18,128 nt of DNA from Anaerococcus sp. GTDB taxonomy: Bacteria; Bacillota; Clostridia; Tissierellales; Peptoniphilaceae. Of the stretch, positions 1 to 6,370 are shown in pieces. Location: the NCBI RefSeq assembly GCF_030825785.1, contig NZ_JAPJPG010000033.1, positions 1-18,128 of the forward strand, in the 5' to 3' direction. Numbering within the stretch: position 1 is the stretch's first letter; the number at the start of each line of letters is the position of its first letter. The translations under genes and the position numbers were made by a program. Below the pieces are notes generated by a model. The model was not told the origin of the DNA, ran no database searches, and saw nothing but the letters and a program-made list of their open reading frames with translations.

Positions 1-38
1 GATTATTATTTACCAACACGATTTGACAAAGAGCCATT
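1..38. mobile_element. Terminal inverted repeat of an insertion sequence, IS body to the left
   Basis: Bases 1-38 are the exact reverse complement of 18071-18108. Read toward the IS interior the end begins GGCTCTTTGTCAAATCGTG, which resembles ISL3-family termini; that family assignment is from memory. The IS body lies outside the window, so no transposase can be seen. The repeat carries an outward-facing TTGACA at 23-28. The three bases 36-38 (ATT) may be the true tip of the element or a chance match. Confidence 0.7.
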
Positions 39-116
39 ATTATTAGAATTTATTTCATGGAAAACATTTATAAATACAAGTTTTCCTAAAATATTACATA
101 AAAATTCAAAAAACTC

Positions 117-145
117 TTGACAAAACTTCTACAATGGCTTATACT
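117..145 (+). promoter_or_regulatory. Sigma-A promoter of the riboflavin operon
   Basis: A perfect -35 hexamer TTGACA at 117-122 is followed, after a 17-base spacer, by TATACT at 140-145. The start of transcription is expected near 152, about 20 bases before the FMN aptamer. Only about 80 bases separate the -35 box from the IS end. Confidence 0.85.
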
Positions 146-169
146 AATATTGAGTTAATAATAAATTTA

Positions 170-273
170 ATCTTCAGGGCGGAGTGCAAGTCTCCACCGG
201 CAGTAAAGTCTGCGAGCGAAAGCCGAATCGGTGAAATTCCGATACCGACAGTATAGTCTGGATGAAAGAAGAG
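170..273 (+). promoter_or_regulatory. FMN riboswitch (RFN element)
   Basis: The conserved RFN blocks appear in order: TCTTCAGGGCGGAGTG, CCACCGGCAGTAAAGTC, GCGAGCGAAAGCCGA, then CCGACAGTATAGTCTGGATG and GAAGA. The outer helix P1 pairs TCTTC (171-175) with GAAGA (268-272). It lies between the promoter at 117-145 and an intrinsic terminator at 310-333, so FMN binding should end transcription before ribD. The order and the genes downstream match the Bacillus ribD leader. Confidence 0.97.
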
Positions 274-309
274 TTTTTCTATGCTTATTTTGCATATTTA
301 TAAATTCGA

Positions 310-333
310 AGTCCCTGAAAGGGGGCTTTTTTT
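310..333 (+). terminator. Riboswitch expression-platform terminator
   Basis: AGTCCCT (310-316), a GAAA loop and GGGGGCT (321-327) form a 7-bp hairpin with two or three G-U pairs, followed directly by a run of seven T. It ends about 20 bases before the ribD start codon, the normal place for a transcription-attenuating platform. A small TATGC/GCATA hairpin (280-296) sits between aptamer and terminator. Confidence 0.85.
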
Positions 334-353
334 AGTCTCCAAAAGGAGAAGGA

Positions 354-1427
354 ATGAATTATGATAACTTAATGAGAGAATGTTTCGACCTAGCTCGCAA
401 GGGAAGTGGAAAGGTTTTGATAAATCCTATGGTTGGAGCAATTCTTATAAAAAACGGTCAAATAATAGCGAAAGGCTATCATAAAAGCTTTTACGATGAT
501 CATGCAGAAATCGATTGCTTTAATAATCTTAAGGAAAGCGCAGAAGGCGCTACTCTTATAGTAAACCTTGAGCCTTGCTCTCACTTTGGCAAGCATCCTC
601 CTTGTGTTGATGAAGTCATAAGAAGAAAGGTAAAAAGGGTTGTTATCGCAAATCTTGATACAAATCCTAAGGTGGACGGTCTTAGCAAATTAAGAAAAGC
701 TGGTATTGAGGTCATTACTGGAGTCCTAGAGGATGAAGGAAGGAAATTAAATGAGAAGTTTTTCTTCAATATGGAAAATAATAGACCTCTAGTAACTTTA
801 AAATATGCTCAAAGCCTGGATGGGAAAATCGCCACAGGATCTTTTGATTCTATGTGGATTACAAATGAAGAATCTAGGGCCTATGTCCACAAACTTAGAA
901 GCGAGTATGACGCAATCTTAGTTGGAGCAAACACCCTAAGGCAGGATAATCCAAGGCTTACTTCAAGGATTGAAGGAGGGGTTAATCCATATAGAATTAT
1001 CCTTTCTGATAAGCTTGACATAGATAAAGATTACGAAGTCTTTAAGGAAAATTTGGATAAAAAAACTTATATTGCAACAATTTCTAATAAAGATATAGAT
1101 ATAAATGCAGAAATTATAAGATTTAAGGAAAAAGATGGCAGAGTTGATCTTAAAGATATGTTAAGAATCCTTTACGAGAGAAATATCGGATCAGTTCTTG
1201 TAGAAGGAGGATCTGTCGTAAATAACTCCTTCCTAGAAGAAGACCTAGTAGATAAAATCTATCAGTTTATGGCTCCAATAATCGTATCCGGTGTGGATTC
1301 AAGGTCTGCCTTTATAGGAGAAGGGGCGAGATTCATAAAAGATTCAAAGAGATTTTCTATTGATGATATCAAAAGATTTGGATCTGATGTAATGTTTGAG
1401 GTAAATAATGTTTACAGGAATAGCTGA
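354..1427 (+). CDS. ribD: Bifunctional riboflavin biosynthesis deaminase/reductase RibD
   Basis: RibD carries out the second and third steps from GTP to riboflavin in the cytoplasm: deamination of the pyrimidine ring and NADPH-dependent reduction of the ribose side chain. The N-terminal domain (about 1-145) has the cytidine-deaminase-type zinc site: H50-A-E52, then P74-C75 and C84 in PCSHFGKHPPC, after an NPMVGA substrate loop at 24-29. The C-terminal half (about 147-357) is the RibD_C reductase, with LKYAQSLDGKIAT near its start and VEGGSVVNNSFL later. At 357 residues it has the usual length. An AGGAG site lies 6-10 bases before the ATG. The 3' end overlaps ribE by 20 bases, so the two are probably translated together. 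It is first in an FMN-riboswitch operon. Confidence 0.97.
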   Translation: MNYDNLMRECFDLARKGSGKVLINPMVGAILIKNGQIIAKGYHKSFYDDHAEIDCFNNLKESAEGATLIVNLEPCSHFGKHPPCVDEVIRRKVKRVVIANLDTNPKVDGLSKLRKAGIEVITGVLEDEGRKLNEKFFFNMENNRPLVTLKYAQSLDGKIATGSFDSMWITNEESRAYVHKLRSEYDAILVGANTLRQDNPRLTSRIEGGVNPYRIILSDKLDIDKDYEVFKENLDKKTYIATISNKDIDINAEIIRFKEKDGRVDLKDMLRILYERNIGSVLVEGGSVVNNSFLEEDLVDKIYQFMAPIIVSGVDSRSAFIGEGARFIKDSKRFSIDDIKRFGSDVMFEVNNVYRNS

Positions 1428-2022
1428 AGAATTGGGCGTAGTTAAGGAATTTAAGCAAAAATCGGATACAGTCGAAATTAAAATTTCTTGCCTTAGGGTA
1501 CTTGAAGATACAAGGCTAGGTGATTCGATAATGACTGACGGGGTTTGCCTTACAGTTACTGAGATGACGGATTCCTACTACAAGGCCGATATAATGAATG
1601 AATCTCTTAAGAAGACTAAGTTTGATAGGAGTCTTCTGGGAAAGGAGGTCAATCTCGAAAGAGCTCTAAGATTTTCTGATAGACTAGACGGTCACATAGT
1701 CCAAGGTCATGTGGATGGAGTAGGAAGACTTATTTCGATTAATAAAAACGTCTATAGATTTAAAACTACTAGAGAAATTGGAAAATATATCGTAAACAAG
1801 GGATCTATCGCCATTGATGGCATATCTCTTACAGTATCTTACGAACAAGACGATATATTTGAAGTTTCACTTATACCAGAGACCCTCATTAGGACGAATC
1901 TTAAAAATAGAAGGGCTGGAGATTTAGTAAATCTAGAAACTGATATCCTATCAAGGATAGTTGAAAAGTTAAATAGAAGCGAAAAAAAGGAGGATAGAGA
2001 CTCACTTTTGGGTCTATTATAG
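1408..2022 (+). CDS. ribE: Riboflavin synthase alpha chain
   Basis: Riboflavin synthase dismutates two 6,7-dimethyl-8-ribityllumazine molecules to riboflavin and the pyrimidine that RibH re-uses. The start at 1408 gives the hallmark N-terminus MFTGIAEELG, and confirms that the gene begins inside ribD. Two lumazine-binding barrels follow each other: about 1-95 (with GDSIMTDGVCLTV) and about 96-190 (GHIVQGHVDGVG, then GSIAIDGISLTV), the internal repeat typical of the family. The last 15 residues are charged and variable. A length of 204 is usual. The stop codon directly adjoins the ribBA ATG, and the gene's last codons hold the ribBA ribosome binding site. Confidence 0.97.
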   Translation: MFTGIAEELGVVKEFKQKSDTVEIKISCLRVLEDTRLGDSIMTDGVCLTVTEMTDSYYKADIMNESLKKTKFDRSLLGKEVNLERALRFSDRLDGHIVQGHVDGVGRLISINKNVYRFKTTREIGKYIVNKGSIAIDGISLTVSYEQDDIFEVSLIPETLIRTNLKNRRAGDLVNLETDILSRIVEKLNRSEKKEDRDSLLGLL

Positions 2023-2025
2023 ATG
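1988..2025 (+). promoter_or_regulatory. Distant ribosome binding site of ribBA with bridging hairpin
   Basis: The only good Shine-Dalgarno sequence before ribBA is AGGAGG at about 1988-1993, with 29 bases before the ATG at 2023; the usual gap is 5-9. Between them, AGACTC (1998-2003) can pair with GGGTCT (2010-2015) around a 6-base loop. Folding this hairpin would leave about 11 unpaired bases between site and start. No in-frame start lies closer, because TAG (2020-2022) ends the same frame. Termination-reinitiation from ribE is an alternative. Confidence 0.5.
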
Positions 2026-3231
2026 AATAGAGTTAAAGAAGCCTTAGAAGCACTTAAAAGAAACGAAATAATCCTAGTTACTGACGACGAGGATAGGGAA
2101 AATGAAGGTGATATGATCTGTGCTGGAGAAAATGTCACAGGAGAGATGATAAATATCATGGCAACTTATGCAAAGGGACTTATATGTACTCCTATTGGTA
2201 AGGAAGTATCCCAAAGACTTTCTCTAAATCCTATGGTTGTTCAAAACACAGACAATCACGAAACAGCCTTTACTGTTTCAGTAGACCATGTAGACACAAG
2301 TACAGGAATATCAGCATTTGAAAGAGCCGATACAATAAGAGCTCTTGCATCTGAAGACTCTGAGGCTTGTGACTTTAGAAGACCAGGCCATGTATTTCCC
2401 CTAGTTGCCAAAGACGGAGGAGTCCTCGAAAGGGACGGTCATACAGAAGCGACAGTTGATCTTTTAAGACTTGCAGGACTTAAAGAAGTAGGGCTTTGTT
2501 GTGAGATTATGGCAGATGATGGCCATATGATGAGGGGAGATGACCTCCTAAAACTTGCCGAGAAACTAAATCTAAAGGTGACAACAGTTAGTGAGATTAA
2601 GGAGTATAGGAAGAGCCTAGAAGTAGATGTAATATCAACTAATCCTGTAAATCTTCCTAGTGAATACGGAAGCTTCAAGGCTTATGGATTCCTTGATAGA
2701 AAAACTGGCAAAGAGCATATAGCAATCACCAAGGGAGATATCAAAAAGAGCGGCGTTCTCACAAGAATTCACTCTGAATGCCTAACAGGAGATGTTCTAG
2801 GCTCAAGAAGATGTGACTGTGGTAGCCAGCTTCACAAGGCCCTAAGAAATATAGAAGAAAATGGCGAAGGTGTCCTTCTTTACCTAAGACAAGAGGGTAG
2901 AGGCATAGGACTATTTAACAAGCTTAAGGCTTACGAGCTTCAAGAGCACGGCTACGATACAGTAGATGCTAATCTTAAACTAGGATTTCCTGAAGATATG
3001 AGAGACTATAAGATCGCTTCAGAAATGCTCGATAGGCTTGGGGTAAAATCAGTTAAGCTTATGACAAACAACCCTGATAAAATAAATCAACTAGAAGAAT
3101 ACGGAATAAAAGTAGAGTCCAGATGCCCTATAGAGATAAAATCAAACGAAACAGATAGGAAATATCTAGAAATAAAGGCTTTGAGAATGGGTCACGAACT
3201 AGAAGAATTTAAGGAGAGAGAAAATGCGTGA
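2023..3231 (+). CDS. ribBA: Bifunctional DHBP synthase / GTP cyclohydrolase II RibBA
   Basis: RibBA provides both branches of the pathway. Its N-terminal half makes 3,4-dihydroxy-2-butanone 4-phosphate from ribulose 5-phosphate. Its C-terminal half opens GTP to the first pyrimidine intermediate. The DHBP synthase half (about 1-200) has the acidic metal loop DDEDRENEGDM at 21-31 and the RDGHTEATVDL segment. The GTP cyclohydrolase II half (about 205-402) has the zinc cysteines C253, C264 and C266 in HSECLTGDVLGSRRCDCG, followed by RQEGRGIGL. Both halves look intact. The 402 residues match the fused Bacillus RibA. It follows ribE with no gap and overlaps ribH by 8 bases. Its ribosome binding site is unusually distant and is listed separately. 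Confidence 0.97.
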   Translation: MNRVKEALEALKRNEIILVTDDEDRENEGDMICAGENVTGEMINIMATYAKGLICTPIGKEVSQRLSLNPMVVQNTDNHETAFTVSVDHVDTSTGISAFERADTIRALASEDSEACDFRRPGHVFPLVAKDGGVLERDGHTEATVDLLRLAGLKEVGLCCEIMADDGHMMRGDDLLKLAEKLNLKVTTVSEIKEYRKSLEVDVISTNPVNLPSEYGSFKAYGFLDRKTGKEHIAITKGDIKKSGVLTRIHSECLTGDVLGSRRCDCGSQLHKALRNIEENGEGVLLYLRQEGRGIGLFNKLKAYELQEHGYDTVDANLKLGFPEDMRDYKIASEMLDRLGVKSVKLMTNNPDKINQLEEYGIKVESRCPIEIKSNETDRKYLEIKALRMGHELEEFKERENA

Positions 3232-3685
3232 GTTTAGTGCTAATTTAATTTCAAATGACAAAAAATATGCAGTATTGGTTGCAAGATTCAACCATTTTGT
3301 AACAGATAGGCTGGTTGAAGGTTGTCTTGACACCTTGAAAAGACACGATACTAAGGAAGAAAACATCGATTTAATTAGGGTTCCAGGAGCCTTCGAGATT
3401 CCTCTAGTTGCCAAAAAACTTGCCAAAAAGGACGAATACGATGCAGTAATCTGCCTTGGAGCGGTTATCCGTGGAGATACTCCTCACTTTGACTATGTTT
3501 GTGCAGAAGTATCGAAGGGAGTTGCCAATGTTAGTCTTGAAAGTGATAAGCCGGTAATATTTGGAGTAATTACAGCAGATACCATAGACCAAGCCCTCCA
3601 AAGATCTGGTGTTAAGGCAGGCAATAAGGGAAGCGAAGCAGCTCTTGCAGCAATCGAGATGGCAAATCTAATGGATATCTTATGA
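3224..3685 (+). CDS. ribH: 6,7-dimethyl-8-ribityllumazine synthase
   Basis: RibH condenses the ribitylaminouracil product (after dephosphorylation) with dihydroxybutanone phosphate to give lumazine. It assembles into pentamers or 60-subunit capsids. Visible signatures are the R21-F22-N23 substrate loop, VPGAFEIP at 53-60, the G84-D85-T86 phosphate loop with catalytic H88 in RGDTPHFDYV, and the C-terminal NKGSEAALAAIEM. The length of 153 is standard. The ATG at 3224 lies within the last codons of ribBA behind AAGGAGAG. The stop overlaps the HAD gene start by 4 bases (ATGA), so that gene belongs to the same translational unit. Confidence 0.97.
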   Translation: MREFSANLISNDKKYAVLVARFNHFVTDRLVEGCLDTLKRHDTKEENIDLIRVPGAFEIPLVAKKLAKKDEYDAVICLGAVIRGDTPHFDYVCAEVSKGVANVSLESDKPVIFGVITADTIDQALQRSGVKAGNKGSEAALAAIEMANLMDIL

Positions 3686-4278
3686 TAGTCATCTTTGACT
3701 TTGATGGAACCATTCACAAGACTGAATTAGTCTACAAAGAGGCTCTCTACACAACCTTAAGAGAGCTTGGGATCGACCCCAAAAGTGTTGACTACAAGAA
3801 ATATATAGGCATGAGCCCAAAGGCCTGCTGGGATGATATTCTAAAGGATGATTCAAACAAGGACCACCTGATAGAGCTAAATGGCAAAAGAATTAGAGAA
3901 AACTTATCAAAAACTGGGGCACTTTACGAAAACTCTTATAAAACTCTTAACTATCTAAAAGGAAAATACGACTTATACATCCTAAGTAAGTGCCTAAGAG
4001 CCTATATGGATGAGGCGAGAAGAGTCTATAAGCTAGACGATTACTTCTCCAAATATCTAGTAGGTGAAGACTTTGATTTTATAGATAAGTATAGGATTCT
4101 AAGAGAAAATGTCAAAAGCGATTATATCATGGTAGGAGATAGGTATGAGGATATAATGGCAGGCTTTGAGAACAATCAAAAAACCGTCTTTGCAAGCTAC
4201 GGTTATGGAAAAGCCCATGAAAGCGAGAAAGCAACCTATAAGATTAATTCTATAGATGAGCTTATGAATATTTTATAA
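3682..4278 (+). CDS. HAD-superfamily phosphatase in the riboflavin operon
   Basis: This is a Mg-dependent HAD hydrolase of the phosphoglycolate-phosphatase-like (small helical C1 cap) type, 198 residues long. Motif I is D6-F-D8-G-T10 at the N-terminus, motif II is S102 after a hydrophobic strand, motif III is K136, and motif IV is G152-D153 with D157. The cap occupies about 15-85. All catalytic residues are present. It overlaps ribH by 4 bases and is the last gene before the operon terminator. The pathway needs a phosphatase for 5-amino-6-ribitylamino-uracil phosphate, done by HAD enzymes in E. coli and Bacillus but rarely encoded in the operon. That role is an inference from position; FMN hydrolysis or general phosphatase activity is also possible. 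Confidence 0.85.
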   Translation: MIVIFDFDGTIHKTELVYKEALYTTLRELGIDPKSVDYKKYIGMSPKACWDDILKDDSNKDHLIELNGKRIRENLSKTGALYENSYKTLNYLKGKYDLYILSKCLRAYMDEARRVYKLDDYFSKYLVGEDFDFIDKYRILRENVKSDYIMVGDRYEDIMAGFENNQKTVFASYGYGKAHESEKATYKINSIDELMNIL

Positions 4279-4284
4279 TTCAAA

Positions 4285-4302
4285 AGGGGACGAAAGTCCC
4301 CT
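4285..4302. terminator. Terminator shared by the convergent rib operon and 6321-4301 transcript
   Basis: AGGGGAC (4285-4291), a GAAA loop and GTCCCCT (4296-4302) make a 7-bp hairpin. The minus-strand side is followed by TTTT, the plus-strand side only by AATTTATATTT, so it should work better for the minus-strand genes. The stop codon of the minus-strand gene (4301-4303) lies inside the stem. Confidence 0.8.
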
Positions 4303-4795
4303 AATTTATATTTGATTTTCCGCAAATTTTCTTTATTTCTATCTTATAAGAAGATGTTAAATCCCCATTCATATCAACTGCCATTTTTATATACTCATCA
4401 AGATCTGGATAGAATTTCTTACATATAAGAGTAAGGGCAAGGTCCCTTTCTTTTTTATCTTCTATTAAAGAGCAAGTCCCCTCTACTATTGCAGATTCGT
4501 ATTTTAAGGTAAAAAGCTTGGCGAGCTTTTTATGGTTTTCCATAATCTCCTCATGGCTAATTGGATCGGGCAAGTAATTATCTCCTACAAAGACTATCCT
4601 TACATTAGCTTCTTTTTCTAGGAGGCTATTTTTAAGTCCTATTTTTGCTCCATGAAAGTAAAGATAATCACCGTCTCGTACAAATGTAAGGGGAATAGAG
4701 TAGCCGCTTTTACCGACAGTCATTACACCGAAGCTTGCTTTATCTATTATTTTTTGGGCGAAGAGCCTATCCCTTTGTCTATCTTTTCTTCTCAT
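4301..4795 (-). CDS. Pyridoxamine 5'-phosphate oxidase-like (NimA-type) FMN-binding protein
   Basis: The 164-residue protein has the layout of the NimA / pyridoxamine-phosphate-oxidase-related split-barrel flavoproteins. It opens with MRRKDRQR, has a beta-barrel region with GVMTVGKSGYSIPLTFV (about 23-39) and YLYFHGAKIGLK (about 44-55), then YESAIVEGTCSLIEDKKERDLAL and a KKFYPD segment. Members bind FMN as homodimers; some Nim proteins reduce 5-nitroimidazoles, but most are of unknown substrate, and resistance cannot be inferred from this sequence. It overlaps rsmI by 4 bases (ATGA) and has only a weak GGAG upstream, so it is probably translated by coupling. It faces the riboflavin operon across a shared terminator. 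Confidence 0.85.
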   Translation of the reverse strand: MRRKDRQRDRLFAQKIIDKASFGVMTVGKSGYSIPLTFVRDGDYLYFHGAKIGLKNSLLEKEANVRIVFVGDNYLPDPISHEEIMENHKKLAKLFTLKYESAIVEGTCSLIEDKKERDLALTLICKKFYPDLDEYIKMAVDMNGDLTSSYKIEIKKICGKSNIN

Positions 4796-5610
4796 TTGCT
4801 AAGCTCCAATACATAATCGTAGATTTCGTTTTTGCCAAGATTTGATTTTTTCTTGATTTCTTTTACGATCTCCTTGGTGCGCTTGCCTTCATCTAGAGAT
4901 TTTAATATTTTATCCTTGTAGGCTTCGACTGATTCTTCTTTTTTTTCGCATCCTTCAAGGATTAGGACAAATTCTCCCTTCAAGGTCACATCTTCTGTAT
5001 TTATATCAGCTATTAGGCTTTGCCTATATTCTTCGAATTTCTTAGTAAGTTCTCTTGCGATAGCAAGTCTCCTCTTAGGGAAAAGTTTTTTAAAATCAGC
5101 TAGGGTATTTTCAAAATTATGGGGAGTATCCAGGATAATAGAGGTTTTTTCCTCAGTTTTTAGATTCTCATAAAATACTTTTTTATCTGCTGACTTTTTC
5201 GGTATAAAACCATAATAGGAAAACTTGTCATTGTCTAGGCCTGATCCTACTAGGGCTGTGATTATGGCACTTGCTCCAGGAAGGATAGTGTATGTTATTT
5301 CTTCTTCTATACATTTTTTGATGAGGATGTGGCCGGGATCAGATATACCTGGCATGCCTTGGTCAGTTATTACTGCGTAGGTTTTTCCATCTTTTATATT
5401 TTCGATTATATCGATAGACTTAGATGATTCGTTAAACTTATGGTAGGAGGTAAGTTTCTTATCTATATCGTAGTAATTTAAAAGCTTTCTAGATTCTCTA
5501 GTGTCTTCACAAGCTATCACGTCGACTTCTTTAAGGACGTTAATAGCTCTAATTGTCATATCTTCTAGGTTGCCGATTGGTGTTGGTACAAAATATATTT
5601 GATAATCCAT
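4792..5610 (-). CDS. rsmI: 16S rRNA (cytidine-1402 2'-O)-methyltransferase RsmI
   Basis: RsmI methylates the 2'-hydroxyl of C1402 in the decoding centre of 16S rRNA, using S-adenosylmethionine. The tetrapyrrole-methylase fold is clear: VPTPIGNLEDMT at 8-19, CEDTRES at 34-40, TDQGMPGISDPG at 82-93 and LPGASA at 110-115, followed by GFIPKK at 134-139. The second half has the RELTKKFEE segment and a basic C-terminal helical domain. The length of 272 is usual. The start has a full AAGGAGGT site that overlaps the stop codon of the preceding gene. The trmN-like gene followed by rsmI is the arrangement of Bacillus yabB-yazA-yabC, without yazA here. Confidence 0.96.
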   Translation of the reverse strand: MDYQIYFVPTPIGNLEDMTIRAINVLKEVDVIACEDTRESRKLLNYYDIDKKLTSYHKFNESSKSIDIIENIKDGKTYAVITDQGMPGISDPGHILIKKCIEEEITYTILPGASAIITALVGSGLDNDKFSYYGFIPKKSADKKVFYENLKTEEKTSIILDTPHNFENTLADFKKLFPKRRLAIARELTKKFEEYRQSLIADINTEDVTLKGEFVLILEGCEKKEESVEAYKDKILKSLDEGKRTKEIVKEIKKKSNLGKNEIYDYVLELSK

Positions 5611-5619
5611 AAGACCTCC

Positions 5620-6321
5620 TTAGTCTAGATCATTTATCTCTTTCATCTTTTTTGAGTAGGTTTTTCCTTCATAGATAATTAAAGGATCTTCTATCTTTAG
5701 CCCATCTCTTGCATTTTTTACAAATTCTATCAGGATAAACTGCGGTTTTTCGTAGACTCTTGATTCTACAAATCGGACTCTCTTAGGCTTGAGATTGCCC
5801 GACTTATTGAAAATCTCGACCATCCTCTCAGGCTTATGAATCATAAATAGCTTGCCCTTATCCTTGAGGGTCTTGTTGGCAAAGGCGAATATATCTTCTA
5901 GCTTCAAGTATTTTTCCTGCCTAGATATAAGAAATTCCTCTTCCTTATTTCCTATATTGTCGGTGATTTTATAGTAGGGTGGGTTGGTTATTATATAATC
6001 GAGAAAATTTTCCTCAAAATTGATATTGTTTAGGTTATCGTTTATAAGCTCTATATTTTCTATATTATTTAAGGCAATATTTTCTCTAAGTAAATCAGCC
6101 TTTTTCTTTTGAATCTCGACTGCATAGACCTTCTTAAGCTCATAGAGGGAGTTTGTGAGAAAAGAAAGGACGCCAGATCCTGCTCCTATGTCAAGAGCTA
6201 CTTTATCCTTCCTCATTTTGGCGAAATCTCCCAGTATTATGGAGTCCACTCCAAAGGAGTAAGACCTATCGACATGTATCATTTTAATATTTGTCCTTGG
6301 TAAATAATCTAATTTCTTCAT
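5620..6321 (-). CDS. TrmN6-like tRNA adenine N6-methyltransferase
   Basis: A class I methyltransferase of the YfiC/TrmN6 (YabB) family, whose characterised members methylate A37 of tRNA-Val. Residues 5-32 (LDYLPRTNIKMIHVDRSYSFGVDSIIL) match the family's substrate-side lead-in. The SAM loop is D44-I-G-A-G-S-G50, the acidic residue after strand 2 is E69, and the N6-adenine signature is N113-P-P-Y-Y117. The protein is 233 residues, close to the Bacillus homologue. The ATG cannot be moved upstream because TAA lies in frame two codons before it. No Shine-Dalgarno sequence precedes it; a TATAAT box ends six bases before the ATG, which points to a leaderless mRNA. Family assignment is firm, the exact target base is inferred. 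Confidence 0.88.
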   Translation of the reverse strand: MKKLDYLPRTNIKMIHVDRSYSFGVDSIILGDFAKMRKDKVALDIGAGSGVLSFLTNSLYELKKVYAVEIQKKKADLLRENIALNNIENIELINDNLNNINFEENFLDYIITNPPYYKITDNIGNKEEEFLISRQEKYLKLEDIFAFANKTLKDKGKLFMIHKPERMVEIFNKSGNLKPKRVRFVESRVYEKPQFILIEFVKNARDGLKIEDPLIIYEGKTYSKKMKEINDLD

Positions 6322-6336
6322 ATATTAATTATAGCA
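6319..6336 (-). promoter_or_regulatory. Extended -10 promoter giving a leaderless trmN-like mRNA
   Basis: On the minus strand TTGCTATAAT is followed by TAATAT and then the ATG. TATAAT occupies 6333-6328 and is preceded by TGC, an extended -10 motif. No good -35 is present; the best is TTTCAT or TTCATC at about 6356-6350, inside the terminator hairpin of the aldehyde dehydrogenase gene. Transcription would start at or within a base of the A of the start codon. Confidence 0.65.
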
Positions 6337-6362
6337 AATAAAAAAGAGGGATGAAACCCTCT
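6337..6362 (-). terminator. Terminator of the aldehyde dehydrogenase gene
   Basis: Read on the minus strand, AGAGGG (6362-6357), loop TTTCAT and CCCTCT (6350-6345) form a 6-bp hairpin followed by a T-run. It ends just upstream of the extended -10 promoter of the next gene, so the two signals are packed together. Confidence 0.8.
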
Positions 6363-6370
6363 CTTGTTAA

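Noticed and set aside
59..86. GGAAAAC/GTTTTCC hairpin upstream of the rib promoter
   Set aside because: The loop is 14 bases and no T-run follows on either strand, so I did not call a terminator.
1..120. Open frame from the window edge through the IS repeat to TGA at 118-120
   Set aside because: It has no start in the window and reads through the terminal repeat into A/T-rich DNA; probably chance.
2008..2010. TTG as a nearer start for ribBA
   Set aside because: It is in frame with the TAG at 2020-2022 and cannot yield RibBA.
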